This document shows positions 38,489 to 47,319 of a stretch of DNA of 64,000 bases, piece after piece. The notes under the pieces are model-generated. The model did no database searches, was not told the origin of the DNA, and saw only the letters and a list, made by a program, of their open reading frames with translations. Each line of letters opens with the position of its first letter. Positions within the stretch are counted from its first letter, which is position 1. The stretch covers positions 1 through 64,000 of the forward strand of contig NZ_NIXN01000004.1 in assembly GCF_002807055.1 (NCBI RefSeq). The letters run 5' to 3'. The translations under genes were made by a program, and so were the position numbers. This stretch comes from Confluentibacter citreus. GTDB lineage: Bacteria; Bacteroidota; Bacteroidia; Flavobacteriales; Flavobacteriaceae.

Positions 38489-39070
38489 TTAGCCGTGTAT
38501 GGTTTCATGTTTACCATAGTTTTTAATAACATGGCTTTCAAATTCAACAAGTTCCTTCCAGCGTTTATCTACGTCAATATCTTTTCCATATTTTCTAGCG
38601 AAGCCGATAAAGGTTGTGTAATGTCCAGCCTCACTTATCATTAAATCATGGTAGAATTTTGAAAGTTCTGGGTCTTTTATTTCTTTAGAAAGCAGTTTAA
38701 AACGTTCGCAGCTTCTCGCTTCAATCATGGCTGAAAACAAGAGCCTATCTACCATACATTGTAGTCTATTTCCGCCTTTGTTCATGAATTTATAAAGCTC
38801 ATTTACATAACTATCCCTACGTTCCCTGCCTAGTTTGTAGCCCCGTTTCTTAATGATATCGTGAACCATTTGAAAGTGTTCCAATTCCTCTTTGGCAAGT
38901 TCCAATAATTCGGTAACCAAATCGGTATATTCAGAATTTAAAGTAATTATAGTGATGGCATTCGTGGCAGCTTTTTGCTCGCACCATGCATGATCAGTAA
39001 GTATTTCTTCAATATTACCTTTAACTATATTTACCCACCTAGGGTCGGTTTCTAATTTTAAATGGAGCAT
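38489..39070 (-). CDS. miaE: tRNA-(ms2io6A) hydroxylase
   Basis: This ferritin-like diiron protein of 193 residues carries the ligand set EQKAA (Glu), EELEHFQMVH (Glu-x-x-His), EARSCERF (Glu) and ISEAGHYTTF (Glu-x-x-His). MiaE hydroxylates the isopentenyl group of 2-methylthio-isopentenyl-adenosine at tRNA position 37, using O2. It is transcribed alone, upstream of pheT and in the same direction but about 100 bases away. Confidence 0.93.
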   Translation of the reverse strand: MLHLKLETDPRWVNIVKGNIEEILTDHAWCEQKAATNAITIITLNSEYTDLVTELLELAKEELEHFQMVHDIIKKRGYKLGRERRDSYVNELYKFMNKGGNRLQCMVDRLLFSAMIEARSCERFKLLSKEIKDPELSKFYHDLMISEAGHYTTFIGFARKYGKDIDVDKRWKELVEFESHVIKNYGKHETIHG

Positions 39071-39181
39071 GACTTAAATTTTAAGTAAATATAAGCAATA
39101 GCAATACGAATACACCTTTCCTTAAATGAATTAGACCAAAAGACTTAGTTTAATAAACTGAATGAAATAAAAAAAATAAAA

Positions 39182-40117
39182 TTATTCTATAACCAATTTG
39201 GTAGAGTATAAATGGTCTTTGCTGCTTAAAGTGAAAAAATAAAGCCCTGATTTTAAATATCCTATTTCCAATTCTTCAACATCATTTTTGAATTCTAAAT
39301 TTACCTTTCTGGATAATTGTTTGCCAACAATATCCATAATGGTAACCTTATAAGAATTAGGTTGAATACCAGTAACGGATAGTTTGTTCGATGAAGCTAG
39401 TGGGTTAGGGAAAACCTTGAAGTTTTTCCCATTGGTAATATCTGTAACCGATAATGTGTTAGTTGTGCATTCCGCTTCATCAATACTTAAACTAGTAGGA
39501 TTGGATACAACGCTTTTACTTAGCACTATTCTATCTAATAGGTGGAATTCTGAACGTGCAGATATTTCCATGGTATATGTCCCAGGAGTATCAAATTGCA
39601 CAAATATATTATGAGGATCGTTGTCGCTTGTGCTCGCAGACCAATTCCAATTTGTAGTTTCGCTAGAATATACTTTGAACCAGCCGTCCGATCCTGAACC
39701 TTCTGGAGTTGGCGTTTTACCGCTTCCTTTTGGATAAACAATGCTTGAGCCCCTTTGGCCGAAGAAATCATCAGCATCTGGAAAACGCAGCCAAGTGTCA
39801 TTTTCATCAGTAGGGCTAGTGCCAGCGCCAACTTTAGAACGCCATTGAAATCTGTATAGACCAGTATTGTTTATCTTTATATTTACAGAAAATTTACCAG
39901 TGCCAGGCGTGTTAAAATAACTTCCATTTCCCCATTCTAAATATCCGCTACCGGAAAATCCAACAACATCATTCTCAACAGACCATAGTCCACCCGTATC
40001 AATGTCTTCAGCCTCTATAACAACTATGTTGTTCGTTTCTTCGTAAAAGCAATTTGAGGTCTGGGAAAACACACTTAATTGTATAAATATAAAAGTGTAA
40101 AAAGTAATAGATTTCAT
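39182..40117 (-). CDS. T9SS-secreted carbohydrate-binding-module-like protein
   Basis: Signal peptide MKSITFYTFIFIQLSVFSQ. Residues ~25-210 form a CBM6-like jelly roll (VVIEAEDID, GSGYLEWGNGSYFNTPG, GLYRFQWRSKVGAG, LLDRIVLSK). The last ~75 residues form a T9SS type A sorting domain (FKVFPNPLASSNKLSV ... LKSGLYFFTLSSKDHLYST). No catalytic domain is present. It probably binds a polysaccharide at the cell surface, in line with the glycan-degrading genes in this window. No promoter was identified. Confidence 0.88.
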   Translation of the reverse strand: MKSITFYTFIFIQLSVFSQTSNCFYEETNNIVVIEAEDIDTGGLWSVENDVVGFSGSGYLEWGNGSYFNTPGTGKFSVNIKINNTGLYRFQWRSKVGAGTSPTDENDTWLRFPDADDFFGQRGSSIVYPKGSGKTPTPEGSGSDGWFKVYSSETTNWNWSASTSDNDPHNIFVQFDTPGTYTMEISARSEFHLLDRIVLSKSVVSNPTSLSIDEAECTTNTLSVTDITNGKNFKVFPNPLASSNKLSVTGIQPNSYKVTIMDIVGKQLSRKVNLEFKNDVEELEIGYLKSGLYFFTLSSKDHLYSTKLVIE

Positions 40118-40269
40118 TTTATGAGGGATTAAATTTTGTATTGAGAGAACAATGAAAAAGTGTCTTTTTTTATTCTGGCAATATTAGTAATTAAATTCTT
40201 TAAATAAAAATTAAATATCGAACTAATTAACGCATTATCAACGTGCTAAAGTAAACGGGTCTTGACATG

Positions 40270-42807
40270 TTAACTTATATAATTCCAGATATTTTTAAAT
40301 TTAGCTAATTCTTGATAGGTGTTAAGAATGGCTTTGTTTTCAGAATGAGACAGTGATGGATCCGTATTTAATACCTTTTTAGCATAAAAACGAGCATTTT
40401 GTAAGATGTCTTTATCTTTAATAATGTCAGCTATTTTTAAATTTAAAACCCCACTTTGCTGCGTTCCCATAATATCACCGGGGCCTCGCAAGCGTAAATC
40501 GACTTCAGCAATTTCAAATCCGTCACTCGTTCTCACCATCGTTTCCAATCGGGTTTTACTGTCGACGCTCAACTTATGGCTCGTCATTAAAATGCAATAA
40601 CTTTGTTCGGCACCTCGACCTACTCGTCCGCGTAATTGATGCAATTGTGATAAGCCAAAGCGTTCCGCACTTTCAATAATCATAACCGATGCATTAGGTA
40701 CGTTAACGCCAACTTCAATAACAGTTGTTGCAACCATGATGTTTGTTTCGCCTTTTATGAAACGTTGCATTTCATAATCTTTATCGGCTGGTTTCATTTT
40801 TCCATGGACAATGGATATTTGATAATGTGGCTTAGGAAAATCACGCTCGATACTGGCATAGCCGTCCATCAAATCTTTATAATCCATAGTTTCACTTTCT
40901 TGGATTAACGGATAGACAATATAAATCTGTCTACCCTTCGCAATTTCATCTCGCATAAATTTGAAAACATTCAGTCGGTTTTTATCATAACGATGTACGG
41001 TTTTTATGGACTTTCTTCCAGGTGGTAATTCGTCAATAATGGAGATGTCTAAATCGCCATAAACCGACATTGCTAATGTTCGTGGAATGGGTGTTGCCGT
41101 CATGATTAAAACATGTGGTGGGATAGAAGCCCCACCAACCTCCCCAGAAGGGAGGCTTTCTAATAATTTCTCAATATATAACAACACATTATCAATGTCT
41201 CCAATCACTTGTTGGTTAGTAAATCTAATAACTTTAAAACCAATCTCATTTAATATTTGGGTACGCAAATCATCAGCTTCTTTTTGCTCAATGGTATTAT
41301 GGTAACCTCCGTCAATTTCAATGATTAGATTTTTTTCAAGACAAACAAAATCAACTATAAATTCATCGATGATATGTTGCCTTCTAAATTTATGGTTAAG
41401 TTTTTTATTTCTCAAACATTCCCACAAAATAGATTCCGCTTGAGTAGTGTGTTTTTTGTTTTCAGATTGAAGTTCTTTCAATAAATTATAGGTTGATGGA
41501 CGAGCCGTCATATATTTTTGGCGGATAGTTTTTGCTTCCTCCCAATGGGAGGATTGAGGAGGGCCTTTTCTCCACAATTTACTTCGTTGCTCTACGCCAA
41601 AACGATGTTGTTCATCTATGATAGCAAGCCCTAAATTTTTGAATTTCACTTTGTTTTCGAGCAGTGCATGCGTGCCAATTAAAATGTCTAACTCACCATT
41701 TTCAAGCATTTCGTGAATTTTTTTTCGTTCTGAAGTTTTAGTTGAACCAGTGAGTATTTTTATACTGATATTCAATTTATTACATAGTTCTACTAATCCA
41801 TTATAGTGTTGGACTGACAAAATTTCAGTCGGGGCCATTAAACATGTTTGAAAACCGTTGTCAAGTGCGATTAACATTGACATAAATGCTACAATGGTCT
41901 TTCCAGAACCTACATCACCCTGTAACAATCGATTCATTTGTGCATTACTGCCTAAATCGGCTCTAATTTCTTTTAAAACGCGTTTCTGTGCATTGGTCAA
42001 TTCGAAGGGTAAATGATTATTAAAAAACGTATTAAAATGGGTGCCGACTTTCTCAAAAGGAAAGCCTTTTATTTTCGATTTATGAATGAGATTTTTTAGA
42101 ATCAGTTGCAATTGAATATAGAAAAATTCCTCAAACTTTAATCGGTATTGCGCACGTGCTAAGAGCTCTTGATTTTTTGGAAAATGCACATTAAAAAGTG
42201 CATCACTTTTATTAATTAACTTCAGTTCAGAAAGGATGTTTTCAGAAAGTGTTTCCTTAAATCTGCCATTGGTTTCCAAAAAAAGCTGCTGCATAATTTT
42301 GCTAATCACTCGGTTGGTGATGCCTTTATTGGATAGTTTTTCTGTGGATGGATATACCGGTTGCATGGCAGAACGCAAATTTTTTTCATGTTCTTCTAGC
42401 AATTCCATTTCGGGATGCGGCATACTAAATCTGCCATTAAACCAATTGGTTTTTCCGAAAATAACATACGGTGTATTTAATTTGATGCTTTCACGAATCC
42501 ATTTTTGACCCCTAAACCAAACCAATTCCATCACGCCCGTTTCATCTTGAAAGGTGGCGACCAAACGTTTTCCTTGTTGTTGTGCAACTTCTTTGAATTC
42601 GGTTATTTTTCCAATGACTTGTACATCGGCATTATTGCGCTGCAGTAGGTTGATTTTGTAATACTGTGTTCTATCAATATATCTATTTGGAAACAAGTTG
42701 ATTAAATCCTGATAGGTGTGAATACCCAACTCCGTACGTAGCAAATCTGCCCGATTGGGGCCAACGCCTTTTAAATAATCTATGGGAGTTTGAAGATTGG
42801 TGTTCAT
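40270..42807 (-). CDS. recG: ATP-dependent DNA helicase RecG with in-frame DUF559 nuclease insertion
   Basis: RecG reverses stalled replication forks and remodels Holliday junctions. The wedge/OB domain is residues ~1-260, Walker A GDVGSGKT 297-304, motif II DEQHRFG 398-404, then MTATPIPRT and the helicase C-terminal region with QLRGRVGRG. Residues 416-562 (147 residues) are foreign to RecG: a DUF559 nuclease-like module sits between RSKLWRKG and PPHVLIMTATP. Without it the protein is 698 residues, the normal size. The reading frame is uninterrupted, so either the insert is tolerated in a surface loop or RecG is impaired; sequence alone cannot decide. Confidence 0.95.
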   Translation of the reverse strand: MNTNLQTPIDYLKGVGPNRADLLRTELGIHTYQDLINLFPNRYIDRTQYYKINLLQRNNADVQVIGKITEFKEVAQQQGKRLVATFQDETGVMELVWFRGQKWIRESIKLNTPYVIFGKTNWFNGRFSMPHPEMELLEEHEKNLRSAMQPVYPSTEKLSNKGITNRVISKIMQQLFLETNGRFKETLSENILSELKLINKSDALFNVHFPKNQELLARAQYRLKFEEFFYIQLQLILKNLIHKSKIKGFPFEKVGTHFNTFFNNHLPFELTNAQKRVLKEIRADLGSNAQMNRLLQGDVGSGKTIVAFMSMLIALDNGFQTCLMAPTEILSVQHYNGLVELCNKLNISIKILTGSTKTSERKKIHEMLENGELDILIGTHALLENKVKFKNLGLAIIDEQHRFGVEQRSKLWRKGPPQSSHWEEAKTIRQKYMTARPSTYNLLKELQSENKKHTTQAESILWECLRNKKLNHKFRRQHIIDEFIVDFVCLEKNLIIEIDGGYHNTIEQKEADDLRTQILNEIGFKVIRFTNQQVIGDIDNVLLYIEKLLESLPSGEVGGASIPPHVLIMTATPIPRTLAMSVYGDLDISIIDELPPGRKSIKTVHRYDKNRLNVFKFMRDEIAKGRQIYIVYPLIQESETMDYKDLMDGYASIERDFPKPHYQISIVHGKMKPADKDYEMQRFIKGETNIMVATTVIEVGVNVPNASVMIIESAERFGLSQLHQLRGRVGRGAEQSYCILMTSHKLSVDSKTRLETMVRTSDGFEIAEVDLRLRGPGDIMGTQQSGVLNLKIADIIKDKDILQNARFYAKKVLNTDPSLSHSENKAILNTYQELAKFKNIWNYIS
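41139..41155. repeat. C-side hairpin of the recG insertion
   Basis: CCTCCC (41139-41144), loop CAGAA, GGGAGG (41150-41155). The arms equal the core of the hairpin at the other end of the insertion. Confidence 0.85.
41537..41553. repeat. N-side hairpin of the recG insertion
   Basis: TCCTCCC (41537-41543), loop AAT, GGGAGGA (41547-41553). It is a 7-bp perfect stem within the translated sequence. Confidence 0.85.
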
Positions 42808-42883
42808 AGAACTAAAATACTGCTTTTGGTAATAATGACAAGGATTATTATTATTTTGGCTTAACCTTTGTTACAAAGAGCTT

Positions 42884-44836
42884 ATGAAGTTTATTATCAA
42901 TCTTTTCATCATATTCTTTTGTTTCTTGATACAAGCGCAACAGACTGAATATGTTGATTTTAGGACAGCTAAAGCGGATATTGTTTTTGGAGATTTGCTT
43001 AAAAAAGAAGTTTCTGGAACGGTGTCTTATGGATTTACTATTTTAAAAGATATTGACTCTGTTTATATAGATGCGGTTGATTTTGCTGAAATAAAGTATG
43101 TTTTAGACGGAAAGCAAACGGGGAGTTTATATGATGGAAAGCATCTAATTATAAAGCATCCTTTCAAAAAAAATAGTCACCATAAAATAGATGTTGTTTG
43201 GAATACAAGCCCTAAAAAAGCCATGTATTTTATTGATTGGGACAATAGTGGGGACAATCAACAGATTTGGACTCAAGGTCAAGGAAAATACACGAGTAAT
43301 TGGTTGCCCAGTTTTGATGATATGAATGAAAAGGTTGAATTTGATTTAACCGTCGCGTTTGACAAAAACTATGAAGTCATTGCCAACGGAAAACTAACAA
43401 ATAAACAAATCAACGACTCAACAGCAACATGGCATTACGATATGCAACAGCCCATGTCCAGTTATTTAGTGGCCTTAGCCATTGGTAAATACGATAGAAA
43501 AGTAGAAACTTCAAAAAGTGGTATTCCTTTAGAGATGTATTACTATCCCAACGATTCATTAAAGGTTGAGCCAACGTATCGTTACACCAAACAAATGTTC
43601 GATTTTCTAGAGGAAGAAATTGGAGTTGCTTATCCTTGGCAAAATTATAAGCAAATACCGGTTAAGGATTTCCTGTATGCCGGTATGGAAAATACCAGTG
43701 CTACCATTTTTTCGGATACGTATTTAATAGATTCCATCTCGTTTATTGATAAAAACTATGTGAATGTCAATGCCCATGAATTGGCGCATCAATGGTTTGG
43801 CAATTTGGTGACTGAAATGTCTGGCACACATCATTGGTTGCAAGAAGGCTTCGCGACGTATTATGCATTGTTGGCTGAAAAGGACATTTTTGGAGACGAC
43901 CATTACTATTGGCAATTGTATCAATATGTCCAAGAATTATTGGAACAAGATAAAGTAGGCGGGGGCACTTCGCTTTTAGATCCAAAATCAAGTAGTACAA
44001 CGTTTTATAAAAAAGGTGCTTGGGTGTTACACATGTTGAGAGCGCAAGTAGGCGATAAGGCTTTTAAATTGGCTGTTAAGAATTATTTAGAAAAGCATCA
44101 ATTTAAAAATGTTGAAACCAATGATTTTATAAGTGAAGTTGAGAAGGCGAGTGGACAGGATTTAAGTGAATTTGTGAGAATCTGGTTAGAAAGTAAGGTG
44201 TTTGATAATGAAAAGGCTATGGAAAGTTTGAAAAAATCTACGTTTATTCAAGAATATCTAAGTGTTGATTGTAAAGAGAACACCTCTAAATGTGCTGATT
44301 ATTTAACTTCAAATATGTCTGATGAAGCCAAAATTAGAGTGGTTTCACAAATGTCAAATCAATTAAAAAAGGAGCATTTTAAGGCTAGTTTGAAAGTGCG
44401 TCAAGCAATTGCAAAGTCTCTTTCTAAAATTCCTTCAGAATTAAAGAAAGATTACGAAACGCTCTTAGAGGATGAGTCATATATCACGATTGAATTGGCA
44501 TTGTACAATTTGTGGAATAATTTCCCTGAAGATAGGCATAGGTATTTGACCAAAACAAAACAACTTCAAGGTTTTAATGACAAAAATATAAGAACACTTT
44601 GGCTAACATTAGCTTTGGTTACTGAGGGTTTTGAACCAGAAAATAAGTCGGTTTACTTCGAAGAATTGACCAATTACACACATTCAAAGTATCATTTTGA
44701 AGTCCGCCAAAATGCCTTTCAATATTTAAAATTGATAAACGCTTGCAATGAAACCTGCCAAGAAAATTTAGAACAAGCTACAAAACACCCTGTTTGGCAA
44801 TTTTCAAAAATGGCAAAAGACCTGCTTACAAATTAG
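42884..44836 (+). CDS. M1 family zinc metallo-aminopeptidase
   Basis: Signal peptide MKFIINLFIIFFCFLIQAQQ. The N-terminal beta domain leads to the exopeptidase motif GMENTSA (variant of GAMEN) and the zinc site HELAHQWFG at about His298/His302, with the third ligand Glu321 in WLQEGFATYYA. The 650-residue length is slightly short for M1, and the C-terminal helical region is present. It would remove N-terminal residues from peptides in the periplasm or outside. It is divergent from recG, 76 bases away, and is followed by the patatin pair. Confidence 0.93.
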   Translation: MKFIINLFIIFFCFLIQAQQTEYVDFRTAKADIVFGDLLKKEVSGTVSYGFTILKDIDSVYIDAVDFAEIKYVLDGKQTGSLYDGKHLIIKHPFKKNSHHKIDVVWNTSPKKAMYFIDWDNSGDNQQIWTQGQGKYTSNWLPSFDDMNEKVEFDLTVAFDKNYEVIANGKLTNKQINDSTATWHYDMQQPMSSYLVALAIGKYDRKVETSKSGIPLEMYYYPNDSLKVEPTYRYTKQMFDFLEEEIGVAYPWQNYKQIPVKDFLYAGMENTSATIFSDTYLIDSISFIDKNYVNVNAHELAHQWFGNLVTEMSGTHHWLQEGFATYYALLAEKDIFGDDHYYWQLYQYVQELLEQDKVGGGTSLLDPKSSSTTFYKKGAWVLHMLRAQVGDKAFKLAVKNYLEKHQFKNVETNDFISEVEKASGQDLSEFVRIWLESKVFDNEKAMESLKKSTFIQEYLSVDCKENTSKCADYLTSNMSDEAKIRVVSQMSNQLKKEHFKASLKVRQAIAKSLSKIPSELKKDYETLLEDESYITIELALYNLWNNFPEDRHRYLTKTKQLQGFNDKNIRTLWLTLALVTEGFEPENKSVYFEELTNYTHSKYHFEVRQNAFQYLKLINACNETCQENLEQATKHPVWQFSKMAKDLLTN

Positions 44837-44880
44837 TAGCTATTTTTAAAATGTTATATTTAACCATTAAAATTTTCTAA

Positions 44881-45789
44881 ATGAAAGCTTTGGTTATATC
44901 TGGAGGTGGTAGCAAAGGCGCTTTTGCAGGCGGTGTTGCGCAGTATCTTATTGAAAGCAAAAGGCGAGATTACGACATGTTTATTGGTACATCTACTGGG
45001 AGTTTATTGGTGTCTCATTTAGCTTTAAAAAATGTTGAAAAAATAAAAGAGGTCTATACAAGTGTTACCCAAGATTCTATTTTTGATACTTGCCCGTTTC
45101 TCATTAAAAAGAAAAAGGGAGGTATTGAAACCATAAAAATACATCACGTTAATGTGATTAAAAACTTTTTAAAGGGCAGTAAAACATTTGGAGAAAGTAA
45201 TAATTTAAGGCTACTTATAAAAGAAACGTTGACACAAAGTGAATTTGATACATTAAAGAAAAGCAGAAAAGATATCGTAGTTACCGTTTCAAATTTATCA
45301 TTAAACCAAGTGGAATATAAATCCATCAAAGATTGTGATTATGAAGAGTTTTGCGAATGGATTTGGATTTCATGTAATTATATTCCTTTTATGTCTTTGG
45401 TGAAAAAAAATGGCTGCGAATATGCGGATGGTGGCTTGGGTTCTATGATTCCAATTGAAGAAGCCATAAAAAGAGGTGCTACAGAAGTGGATGCCATTAT
45501 TTTGCAAACCGAGGTGTCCCAATTAAATAGAATGCCATCATTAAATCCATTTTCATTAATGACCAACATGTTTTCGTTTATGCTTGACAGAATAGAAGAC
45601 CAAAATATAAAAATAGGCAAGTTTGTTGCTTCCAATCAAAACGCCATCATAAATTTTTATTATACGCCTACGGTCTTAACAACTAATTCCTTAATTTTCG
45701 AAAAAGAGAAAATGACCAAATGGTGGCAAAGTGGTTTGGAGTATGCCAGATATAAAAATGAACAAGTAAGTCCTTTAAAAGCAGAATGA
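44881..45789 (+). CDS. Patatin-like phospholipase, copy 1
   Basis: Patatin fold with oxyanion loop SGGGSKGAFAGG, nucleophile motif GTSTG (Ser38) and catalytic Asp in EYADGGLG (Asp183). No signal peptide is present, so it is cytoplasmic. The family hydrolyses acyl groups from phospholipids. The gene overlaps the next by four bases (ATGA), so they are translationally coupled. The two share long identical stretches, such as EFCEWIWISCNYIPFMSL versus EFCNWIWISCNYIPFMSL. Confidence 0.92.
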   Translation: MKALVISGGGSKGAFAGGVAQYLIESKRRDYDMFIGTSTGSLLVSHLALKNVEKIKEVYTSVTQDSIFDTCPFLIKKKKGGIETIKIHHVNVIKNFLKGSKTFGESNNLRLLIKETLTQSEFDTLKKSRKDIVVTVSNLSLNQVEYKSIKDCDYEEFCEWIWISCNYIPFMSLVKKNGCEYADGGLGSMIPIEEAIKRGATEVDAIILQTEVSQLNRMPSLNPFSLMTNMFSFMLDRIEDQNIKIGKFVASNQNAIINFYYTPTVLTTNSLIFEKEKMTKWWQSGLEYARYKNEQVSPLKAE

Positions 45790-46697
45790 GAGCATTAGTG
45801 ATATCTGGAGGCGGTAGTAAGGGAGCCTATGCGGGTGGTGTTGCCCAATATTTAATTCAAGAAGAAGGCAGGGAATATGATCTGTTTTTAGGAACATCAA
45901 CAGGTAGTTTATTGATACCTCATTTGGCCGCTGGTAAAATTGAAAAAATCCATAAAGTATTTACCAGTGTCAAACAAAGTAATATTTTTAATATTAATCC
46001 TTTTGTACAACGAAGAAAGGAAGGTAGGGAATATGTATCCATTAACTTTTTAAACACCCTCATTCAATTCGCAAAAAGGAAACGAACTTTTGGCGAAAGC
46101 AAAGCCCTTTTACGCTATTTAAAGCGAAATTTCACTGAAGAAGAATATCATTTAATTCAGATGACTAAAGAAGATGTGGTTGTAACGGTTTCTAACTTAT
46201 CAAAAAATAGGATTGAGTATAAATCTATAAAGGATTGTACGTATGATGAATTTTGTAATTGGATATGGATTTCCTGTAACTACATCCCGTTCATGTCTTT
46301 GGCAACGGTTGATGGATTTGAATATGCTGATGGTGCTTTTGGTTGTGTAGTGCCTATTAGGGAAGCTATTTTAAGGGGCGCTACAGAAGTGGATGCCATT
46401 ATTTTGGAATCTGAAAACATGGAATACAATAAAGTATTGGGCAAAAATCCGTTTTCACTTATGATGAGTTTGTTTGGTCATTTATTAGATGGCGTTGAGA
46501 GAAGCGATATTACTATTGGGAAGCTTGCCGCCAAAAACAAAGATGTAAAGCTTAATTTGTATTATACACCCTCTAAGCTTACCGAAAACTCTTTAGTTTT
46601 TAATAAAAATCTTATGGTGTCATGGTGGCAACAAGGTTTTGATTATGCCAAAGAAAAGTGTGCACAAGGCAGGTTTAACGAATTAAGAAGGGATTAA
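45786..46697 (+). CDS. Patatin-like phospholipase, copy 2
   Basis: Same domain and motifs as copy 1: SGGGSKGAYAGG, GTSTG (Ser38), EYADGAFG (Asp182). At 303 residues it is almost the same length. Tandem duplication is clear from shared blocks in the middle and C-terminal regions. Its start codon overlaps the stop of copy 1. Both dyads are intact, so both are probably active. Its stop lies 2 bases from the stop of the convergent membrane protein gene. Confidence 0.92.
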   Translation: MRALVISGGGSKGAYAGGVAQYLIQEEGREYDLFLGTSTGSLLIPHLAAGKIEKIHKVFTSVKQSNIFNINPFVQRRKEGREYVSINFLNTLIQFAKRKRTFGESKALLRYLKRNFTEEEYHLIQMTKEDVVVTVSNLSKNRIEYKSIKDCTYDEFCNWIWISCNYIPFMSLATVDGFEYADGAFGCVVPIREAILRGATEVDAIILESENMEYNKVLGKNPFSLMMSLFGHLLDGVERSDITIGKLAAKNKDVKLNLYYTPSKLTENSLVFNKNLMVSWWQQGFDYAKEKCAQGRFNELRRD

Positions 46698-46699
46698 TA

Positions 46700-47230
46700 C
46701 TAAAATATATCCGCAATTTCATCTTTTATTAAAGAAAGTGCCGCTTCACTAGGTGAGCGCCTCTCCATCATTTCGGTTAAAATAACCTCTCTCAATTTGT
46801 CTGCCGAAGTCGTTTTTTCAGATAAACTAGCTTTTCTAATCAATTGAATAGTGGCATTTTTAGCAGCCAAAATAATGTTCCAACATTTCTCACTCACATA
46901 AATTTGCTGAGTTAAATTATGCTCTAATTCTATTTCAATGGTTTGTATAAGTAAAGCTTCGTAATCTTCTTTATTTAAATTGTTTGGAGATATTCTAATA
47001 AGAAGTTTACTAGGAGACATCCTCTCTAAAAAAAGCGTTAGGCGCTCATAAGCTTGTAGTCGTGTTGGTAAGGCGCTAACCTGTAATTCTTTCTTTAGTA
47101 AAAAGCGTCTTCTGCCATCCTCATTTTTGGTATGCTCTTTAAAAAAATAGTATGCAATTAGCCCAGTAATTAGTGAAGGAATGGCAAATAATAGCATATC
47201 GATAAACCGTTGAGAATCCATAACAATCAT
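46700..47230 (-). CDS. Uncharacterised membrane-anchored protein (DUF7935-like)
   Basis: A single N-terminal membrane helix (MLLFAIPSLITGLIAYYFF) is followed by a charged cytoplasmic region of ~140 residues, rich in helix-forming sequence (RLQAYERLTLFLERMSPSKLL). I believe this is the flavobacterial DUF7935 type, but that family name is from memory and weak. The start may be Met4 (47221). Function unknown. Confidence 0.65.
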   Translation of the reverse strand: MIVMDSQRFIDMLLFAIPSLITGLIAYYFFKEHTKNEDGRRRFLLKKELQVSALPTRLQAYERLTLFLERMSPSKLLIRISPNNLNKEDYEALLIQTIEIELEHNLTQQIYVSEKCWNIILAAKNATIQLIRKASLSEKTTSADKLREVILTEMMERRSPSEAALSLIKDEIADIF

Positions 47231-47319
47231 TATTTAAGTTTATAAATTGAAACCAACTTAAAGTGTAAAGATATTTAAAATATGTTGTTATAAAAGTATT
47301 GAAAGCCTATCTTTATTTA

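Larger units (their letters stand above)
41122..41562 (-). mobile_element. In-frame DUF559 (Vsr-like) element inside recG
   Basis: The 441-bp (147-codon) segment holds a full DUF559 domain: TQAESILWECLRN, KFRRQHIIDEFIVDFVC with Asp ~486, IIEIDGGYH with Glu 497 and Asp 499, and IGFKVIRFTN. DUF559 is related to very-short-patch-repair nucleases of the PD-(D/E)XK fold. Hairpins at 41139-41155 and 41537-41553 lie at its two ends. A candidate internal start is the ATG at 41511 (MTARPSTYNLLKEL). The borders encode Pro-Pro on both sides (CCTCCTCA and CCACCACA), possibly a decayed target duplication. Confidence 0.85.

Noticed and set aside
41122-41562. Intein as explanation for the recG insertion
   Set aside because: No Cys/Ser at the N-side splice position and no HN-Cys/Ser/Thr at the C-side; the length (147) is also small and the content is a plain DUF559 domain.
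41122-41562. Group I or II intron in recG
   Set aside because: The segment is fully open in frame with recG and has protein-like codons throughout; no intron structure was recognised.
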